From Phytophthora sp. 'mugwort' (taxonomy: Eukaryota > Oomycota > Peronosporomycetes > Peronosporales > Peronosporaceae), in assembly GCA_033558025.1 (NCBI GenBank), contig JAUCEF010000007.1:5394001-5458000 (forward strand): a DNA stretch of 64,000 bases. The letters are read 5' to 3'. A program made the translations under genes and the position numbers. Positions 57,502 through 64,000 of the stretch are shown one piece after another. The stretch's first letter is position 1. Every line of letters begins with the position of its first letter. The notes under the pieces were generated by a model. It saw only the letters and a program-made list of their open reading frames with translations. It was not told the origin of the DNA and searched no databases.

Positions 57502-57841
57502 TGATAAAGGTGTTGAGGTCTTGAAGCGAAGCTTGGACGGAGCGAAGGGAGTTCTGCACTTGGGTGCGGGGACCGGAGTGAAGACCACTTGAGCTGAAGA
57601 AGGAAGATTCGAAAGTGATTGATTTATCGGAGCTTACACTACCTAGTCTACCACATAGATATGCAGCCCTGCATCCAATCATTTGGTGCATCCAATCACC
57701 AACACTCCGCACTCGTCCAATCATCCTACTCGTCTAATCATCGGTTGCGTAAACAACGTACCGTAAACATCGCGGGATCGTATTGGACCGGTTCGGGTTA
57801 ACCGGTTACTGGTACACAGTACCAAAACCCGGCAACCCTCA
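57502..57841 (-). repeat. Copia family 2 LTR, array LTR 1
   Basis: 340 bp, TGAGGGTTGCC to CTTTATCA on the minus strand. It is the 5' LTR of copy D and also the downstream LTR of array unit E. Confidence 0.92.
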
Positions 57842-60229
57842 ATAGTTCGGTGCGAAGGGGAGTCGTTCGGTGCACTTGCTTCTTCCAGTCCAGGTCGATG
57901 ACGCACAGCGCGCGGTCTTCTCGAAGCTTCATCTTCGTCACTCGGGCGGCTCTTGCGCTTCCCTGCCTGTTTGTACTCCGTCTGGCGCGGACCATCATCG
58001 TCGATGTCGAGCGAGTCGAAGTCCAGGTCGTCGACATCTTCATCAAAAATCGGCGGTGAAAATCCAAAGGTCGATTCATCGAAGTTGACATCGCGACTGA
58101 TGACCACCTGTCCCGCCTCGATGTCATAAAGTCGATACGCCTTGGACACTTCTTCGTAACCCAGAAACAATCCGGCGCGAGCCTTGGGATCCCACTTGAG
58201 TCGCTTCTCCTTCGGAGTCAGGATGTACGTCCGACAGCCGAAAACACGCATGTGCTTCACACTCGGCTTGGACTTGTAGACGATCTCGAACGGAGTCTTG
58301 TGCTCGATCTTGGGTGACGGCAGGCGGTTCTTCACATAGATGGCCGTCATCGCCGCCTCAGCCCAGAAACACTTGTCCAGCTTGGCGTGATGCAGCATGC
58401 TGCGGCCGATCGTGACGATAGTTCGGATGGCTCGCTCTGCCGTGCCGTTGGTCTGGTGCGCGTACGGAACCGTGGTTTGCTGCTCGATGCCTTCGTCTTC
58501 GTAGAATCCTTGAGCGAGTTGGTCGCAAACTCACGAGCTCCGTCGTGCCGCACAAACTTGACCTTCTTGCCGAACTGCGTCTGCACCTTCATGATGTATG
58601 TCTTGATGCAGTCTTCACTTTCCGACTTGGCACGCAGACAGAAACCCTTCATGCATCCGCTGGCTTCGTCCACGATCAGTAGCAGATACTTGCTGCCGCC
58701 AAGCGAGTTTTCCTCCATGGGTCCGCAGATGTCAAAGTGGAGCAGCTCAAATGTGTCGTAGCGACGCTTGTCACGGTTGCTTGGGAATGGTTTTTGGACC
58801 ATTTTGCCTTGCTGGCAACCACGACACACACTTGGTCCACTCGACTTGGAAGGTGCTTTCGCGTCCTTGATCATCTTGGTGTCGACCATCTTGCGAAGAA
58901 CCTCGACTGGAGCGTGACCCATACGCGCGTGCAAATCGACCGTCCTTCCACTTGTCGCCGCATTTGCCGATCGCTGAGGTGTGCGAAGCCAGTAGAGTCC
59001 ATCCACGAGATCCGCCGTCGCCACCACTTGATTCGAGTCCTTGCGCGAAACGTGCATCTCAGTACCGTCAAATATCACTTGGAACTTGCCATGCTTGTTT
59101 ATCTGCGGCACTGAAAGCAGATTCTTGCTCATATTTGGCACGTAAAGCGCGTTCTTGATCTCGTTCTCGCGCTCGTCGCCGTTGGGCACGACACTCTTTC
59201 CACGATGGTCCCCACACCATTGATGCAGCCTTGTTGCCATCGACCACCGAAAGTTCGCCTTCATTTCGCTCGATCAAATTGGCGAACTTGGACTTGTCGT
59301 TGCAAATATGGTGCGTGGCACCGCTGTCGACCGCCCACATCCCGGACACATTCTTGTCCGTCGAAACTCCACATTCCAGGGAAACCGCGAACGCCACTCG
59401 ATCATAGTCGTTGTCGTAGCCGTCGCTGTCGTTTCTCCACTGGATGTTGTTGGCCCCGCGTCCACGGCCGTTGCCGCCGCGTCTTGGCCCTCGGTTCTCG
59501 TCCTTCTGCTTGGTCCAGCACTTGTCAATGACATGCCCCAATTTACCGCAGTACGTGCATTGGCGAGGCTCACGGTCGGTGTTGAACGCCTTGGCCGCGT
59601 TCTCAGTCTTCACCGTCGCCGTCTTCTCGCCTTGTCGCTTGATGTGCTCGTTCGTGAGCACCTTCACAACGTCTTGCGACCGCAGCTCTGCTTTGCTCAT
59701 CTCCAAGTTCAGCACGACGTTCTCGTAGCTCTTGGGGAGACTGCGCAGCAAGCAGATCGCCACGTCCTCGTCCTCCATCTTGGCGCCGATGCTGCTAAGC
59801 TTGGCGCTGATGTTCAGGACTTCGTTGCAATGATGCAACACATTGCCGCCTTCCGACATCTCCATGCTGAAGAGTTGTCGCTTCAGGTAGATGCGACCAG
59901 CCTTCTGCGAACCACCGTACAGCGTCTTCAAGCGCGTCCACGCGATCCATGCTTCCTCGCACTCATCGACCACATGATGGTAGTCGGCGTCCATGTGAAG
60001 CAACATCAGTCCAAAAGCGATGTTGCTCGACTTGACATACTCGTCCTTGGCCCGGGAGTCCGTAAAGGATGGAGACGTTTCCCGATTCACCACATGCCAC
60101 GTCGACTTGGTCAGGAACACGCCACGCATGTAGCGGTTCCACGTCGCGTAGTTGTCTCCGTTGAACTTGTCGATGGAGACCTTGGTCGAGACGTCTTGGG
60201 CAGAGGACATGGTGCTTGGGCTCATAACC
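57842..60229 (-). pseudogene. array unit E: RT-less Copia family 2 copy
   Basis: 2,388 bp from primer-binding site (60229-60218) to the next LTR. Encodes gag, CCHC knuckle ([14 protein letters not shown]), protease (AVDSGATHH), pre-integrase and integrase, then stops at a spacer reading NDSPSHRT followed by ATTGAGGG of the LTR. Reverse transcriptase and RNase H are entirely absent. Frameshifts near 59210 (shared with copy C) and near 58507 break the frame. It cannot copy itself and at most could supply gag. Confidence 0.9.
60218..60229 (-). other. primer-binding site, array unit E
   Basis: Minus-strand GGTTATGAGCCC; gag ATG at 60225-60223 inside it. Confidence 0.75.
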
Positions 60230-60569
60230 TGATAAAGGTGTTGAGGTCTTGAAGCGAAGCTTGGACGGAGCGAAGGGAGTTCTGCACTTGGGTGCGGGGA
60301 CCGGAGTGAAGACCACTTGAGCTGAAGAAGGAAGATTCGAAAGTGATTGATTTATCGGAGCTTACACTACCTAGTCTACCACATAGATATGCAGCCCTGC
60401 ATCCAATCATTTGGTGCATCCAATCACCAACACTCCGCACTCGTCCAATCATCCTACTCGTCTAATCATCGGTTGCGTAAACAACGTACCGTAAACATCG
60501 CGGGATCGTATTGGACCGGTTCGGGTTAACCGGTTACTGGTACACAGTACCAAAACCCGGCAACCCTCA
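60230..60569 (-). repeat. Copia family 2 LTR, array LTR 2
   Basis: 340 bp and nearly identical to array LTR 1. It lies 2,728 bp from it, between units E and F. Confidence 0.92.
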
Positions 60570-62945
60570 ATAGTTCGGTGCGAAGGGGAGTCGTTCGGTG
60601 CACTTGCTTCTTCCAGTCCAGGTCGATGACGCACAGCGCGCGGTCTTCTCGAAGCTTCATCTTCGTCACTCGGGCGGCTCTTGCGCTTCCCTGCCTGTTT
60701 GTACTCCGTCTGGCGCGGACCATCATCGTCGATGTCGAGCGAGTCGAAGTCCAGGTCGTCGACATCTTCATCAAAAATCGGCGGTGAAAATCCAAAGGTC
60801 GATTCATCGAAGTTGACATCGCGACTGATGACCACCTGTCCCGCCTCGATGTCATAAAGTCGATACGCCTTGGACACTTCTTCGTAACCCAGAAACAATC
60901 CGGCGCGAGCCTTGGGATCCCACTTGAGTCGCTTCTCCTTCGGAGTCAGGATGTACGTCCGACAGCCGAAAACACGCATGTGCTTCACACTCGGCTTGGA
61001 CTTGTAGACGATCTCGAACGGAGTCTTGTGCTCGATCTTGGGTGACGGCAGGCGGTTCTTCACATAGATGGCCGTCATCGCCGCCTCAGCCCAGAAACAC
61101 TTGTCCAGCTTGGCGTGATGCAACATGCTGCGGCCGATCGTGACGATAGTTCGGATGGCTCGCTCTGCCGTGCCGTTGGTCTGGTGCGCGTACGGAACCG
61201 TGGTTTGCTGCTCGATGCCTTCGTCTTCGTAGAAATCCTTGAGCGAGTTGGTCGCAAACTCACGAGCTCGTCGTGCCGCACAGACTTGACCTTCTTGCCG
61301 AACTGCGTCTGCACCTTCATGATGTATGTCTTGATGCAGTCTTCACTTTCCGACTTGGCACGCAGACAGAAACCCTTCATGCATCCGCTGGCTTCGTCCA
61401 CGATCAGTAGCAGATACTTACTGCCGCCAAGCGAGTTGTCCTCCATGGGTCCGCAGATGTCAAAGTGGAGCAGCTCAAATGTGTCGTAGCGACGCTTGTC
61501 ACGGTTGCTTGGGAATGGTTTTTGGACCATTTTGCCTTGCTGGCAACCACGACACACACTTGGTCCACTCGACTTGGAAGGTGCTTTCGTGGTCCTTGAT
61601 CATCTTGGTGTCGACCATCTTGCGAAGAACCTCGACTGGAGCGTGACCCATACGCGCGTGCAAATCGACCGTCCTTCCACTTGTCGCCGCATTTGCCGAT
61701 CGCTGAGGTGTGCGAAGCCAGTAGAGTCCATCCACGAGATCCGCCGTCGCCACCACTTGATTCGAGTCCTTGCGCGAAACGTGCATCTCAGTGCCGTCAA
61801 ATACCACTTGGAACTTGCCATGCTTGTTTATCTGCGGCACTGAAAGCAGATTCTTGCTCATATTTGGCACGTAAAGCGCGTTCTTGATCTCGATCTCGCG
61901 CTCGTCGCCGTTAGGCAGGACCACTCTTTCCACGATGGTCCCCACACCCTTGATGGCAGCCTTGTTGCCATCGGCCACCGAAAGTTCGCCTTCACTTCGC
62001 TCGATCAAATTGGCGAACTTGGACTTGTCGTTGCAAATATGGTGCGTGGCACCGCTGTCGACCGCCCACATCCCGGACACATTCTTGTCCGTCGAAACTC
62101 CACATTCCAGGGAAACCGCGAACGCCACTCGATCGTAGTCGCTGTCGTTTCTCCACTGGATGTTGTTGGCCCCGCGTCCACGGCCGTTGCCGCCGCGTCT
62201 TGGCCCTCGGTTCTCGTCCTTCTGCTTGGTCCAGCACTTGTCAATGACATGCCCCAATTTACCGCAGTACGTGCATTGGTGAGGCTCACGGTCGGTGTTG
62301 AACGCCTTGGCCGCGTTCTCAGTCTTCACCGTCGCCGTCTTCTCGCCTTGTCGCTTGATGTGCTCGTTCGTGAGCACCTTCACAACGTCTTGCGACCGCA
62401 GCTCTGCATTGCTCATCTCCAAGTTCAGCACGACGTTCTCGTAGCTCTTGGGGAGACTGCGCAGCAAGCAGATCGCCACGTTCTCGTCCTCCATCTTGGC
62501 GCCGATGCTGCTAAGCTTGGCGCTGATGTTCAGGACTTCGTTGCAATGATGCAACACATTGCCGCCTTCCGACATCTCCATGCTGAAGAGTTGTCGCTTC
62601 AGGTAGATGCGACCAGCCTTCTGCGATCCACCGTACAGCGTCTTCAAGCGCGTCCACGCGACCCAGGCTTCCTCGCAGTCATCGACCACGTGATGGTAGT
62701 CAGCGTCCATGTGGAGCAACATCAGTCCGAAAGCGATGTTGCTCGACTTGACGTAGTCGTCCTTGGCCCGGGAGTCCGTGAAGCTTGGCGTCGTCTCCCG
62801 GTTCACGACATGCCACGTCGACTTGGTCAGGAACACGCCACGCATGTAGCGGTTCCACGTCGCGTAATTGTCTCCGTTGAACTTGTCGATAGAGACCTTG
62901 GTCGAGACGTCTTGGGCAGAGGACATGGTGCTTGGGCTCATAACC
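60570..62945 (-). pseudogene. array unit F: RT-less Copia family 2 copy
   Basis: 2,376 bp. Same organisation and same deletion joint as unit E. The gag-protease-pre-integrase frame is longer (62941-61499, 480 residues), because the frameshift of E and C near the protease is absent. It has its own lesions instead near 61590 and 61270. No reverse transcriptase or RNase H. Confidence 0.9.
62934..62945 (-). other. primer-binding site, array unit F
   Basis: Minus-strand GGTTATGAGCCC; gag ATG at 62941-62939 inside it. Confidence 0.75.
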
Positions 62946-63285
62946 TGATAAAGGTGTTGAGGTCTTGAAGCGAAGCTTGGACGGAGCGAAGGGAGTTCTG
63001 CACTTGGGTGCGGGGACCGGAGTGAAGACCACTTGAGCTGAAGAAGGAAGATTCGAAAGTGATTGATTTATCGGAGCTTACACTACCTAGTCTACCACAT
63101 AGATATGCAGCCCTGCATCCAATCATTTGGTGCATCCAATCACCAACACTTCGCACTCATCCAATCATCCTACTCGTCTAATCATCGGTTGCGTAAACAA
63201 CGTGCCGTAAACATCGCGGGATCGTATTGGACCGGTTCGGGTTAACCGGTTACTGGTACACAGTACCAAAACCCGGCAACCCTCA
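62946..63285 (-). repeat. Copia family 2 LTR, array LTR 3
   Basis: 340 bp, 2,716 bp from array LTR 2, with a few substitutions relative to it (for example near 63151 and 63203). Confidence 0.92.
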
Positions 63286-64000
63286 ATAGTTCGGTGCGAA
63301 GGGGAGTCGTTCGGTGCACTTGCTTCTTCCAGTCCAGGTCGATGACGCACAGCGCGTGGTCTTCTCGAAGCTTCATCTTCGTCACTCGGGCGGCTCTTGC
63401 GCTTCCCTGCCTGTTTGTACTCCGTCTGGCGCGGACCATCATCGTCGATGTCGAGCGAGTCGAAGTCCAGGTCGTCGACATCTTCATCAAAAATCGGCGG
63501 TGAAAATCCAAAGGTCGATTCATCGAAGTTGACATCGCGACTGATGACCACCTGTCCCGCCTCGATGTCATAAAGTCGATACGCCTTGGACACTTCTTCG
63601 TAACCCAGAAACAATCCGGCGCGAGCCTTGGGATCCCACTTGAGTCGCTTCTCCTTCGGAGTCAGGATGTACGTCCGACAGCCGAAAACACGCATGTGCT
63701 TCACACTCGGCTTGGACTTGTAGACGATCTCGAACGGAGTCTTGTGCTCGATCTTGGGTGACGGCAGGCGGTTCTTCACATAGATGGCCGTCATCGCCGC
63801 CTCAGCCCAGAAACACTTGTCCAGCTTGGCGTGATGCAGCATGCTGCGGCCGATCGTGACGATAGTTCGGATGGCTCGCTCTGCCGTGCCGTTGGTCTGG
63901 TGCGCGTACGGAACCGTGGTTTGCTGCTCGATGCCTTCGTCTTCGTAGAAATCCTTGAGCGAGTTGGTCGCAAACTCACGAGCTCCGTCGTGCCGCACAG
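63286..64000 (-). pseudogene. array unit G: RT-less Copia family 2 copy, cut by window end
   Basis: Shows the same spacer-to-LTR deletion joint as E and F, and an open integrase frame (63998-63284: [33 protein letters not shown]). The rest lies outside the window, so the array continues to the right for an unknown number of units. Confidence 0.88.

Noticed and set aside
59308..60252. 314-codon plus-strand ORF opposite Copia gag, also seen at 45647-46591, 56916-57524 and 62039-62968
   Set aside because: Repeated only because the gag copies are repeated. The GC-rich complement of gag keeps the frame open, and no domain is recognisable. Conservation beyond that of gag would be needed to reopen the question.

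Overview
The window looks like nuclear DNA of a peronosporalean oomycete (Phytophthora-like). The evidence is short introns (about 60-100 nt, GT..AG, often with a CTAAC-like branch site), genes packed 90-650 bp apart, an oomycete-style START/FYVE-like protein relic, and Ty3/Gypsy and Ty1/Copia elements of types common in Phytophthora. No rRNA, tRNA, CRISPR or prokaryotic features were seen. Species assignment is inference.

Positions 1-4200 are decayed: a START/FYVE-like pseudogene (383-1559, minus) and a non-LTR retrotransposon 3' relic (about 2441-4197, minus) with a perfect fold-back palindrome inside it. Positions 4769-27867 form a gene island. In order: a tandem CCCH (TTP-like) RNA-binding protein; a small membrane protein; an ER protein disulfide isomerase; a seven-exon EF-hand protein head-to-head with a MaoC/hydratase-2 protein, their ATGs overlapping in one CATG; succinate dehydrogenase membrane subunit SDHD; an RCC1-repeat protein; a 3,367-residue four-exon coiled-coil protein; a CABLES-like cyclin-fold protein; and two small unrecognised ORFs. 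Several products look mitochondrial (SDHD, probably the MaoC and EF-hand proteins).

From about 27.9 kb to the end the window is a retrotransposon cluster. Gypsy-1 (27911 to about 37.85 kb) has a frameshifted pol with two RNase H domains and a chromodomain, followed by a long broken ORF on the opposite strand. Gypsy-2 (37852-41914) is a LTR-gag-protease fragment with a damaged protease active site. Next come two Copia families. Family 1 is copy A (truncated and internally deleted) and copy B (intact 1,350-aa polyprotein, minus). Family 2 is copy C (plus), copy D (minus) and, from 57.5 kb to the window edge, a head-to-tail array (E, F, G) of copies that all lost RT and RNase H at the same point and share single 340-bp LTRs.

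The observations I rate highest are: the Copia start codon lying inside the primer-binding site, which is the complement of the initiator-tRNA anticodon loop; the tandem array of RT-less Copia units; the antisense ORF and dual RNase H of Gypsy-1; the chimeric LTRs and mismatched flanks of intact Copia B; the CATG head-to-head gene pair; and two unusual repeat blocks in the giant coiled-coil protein.
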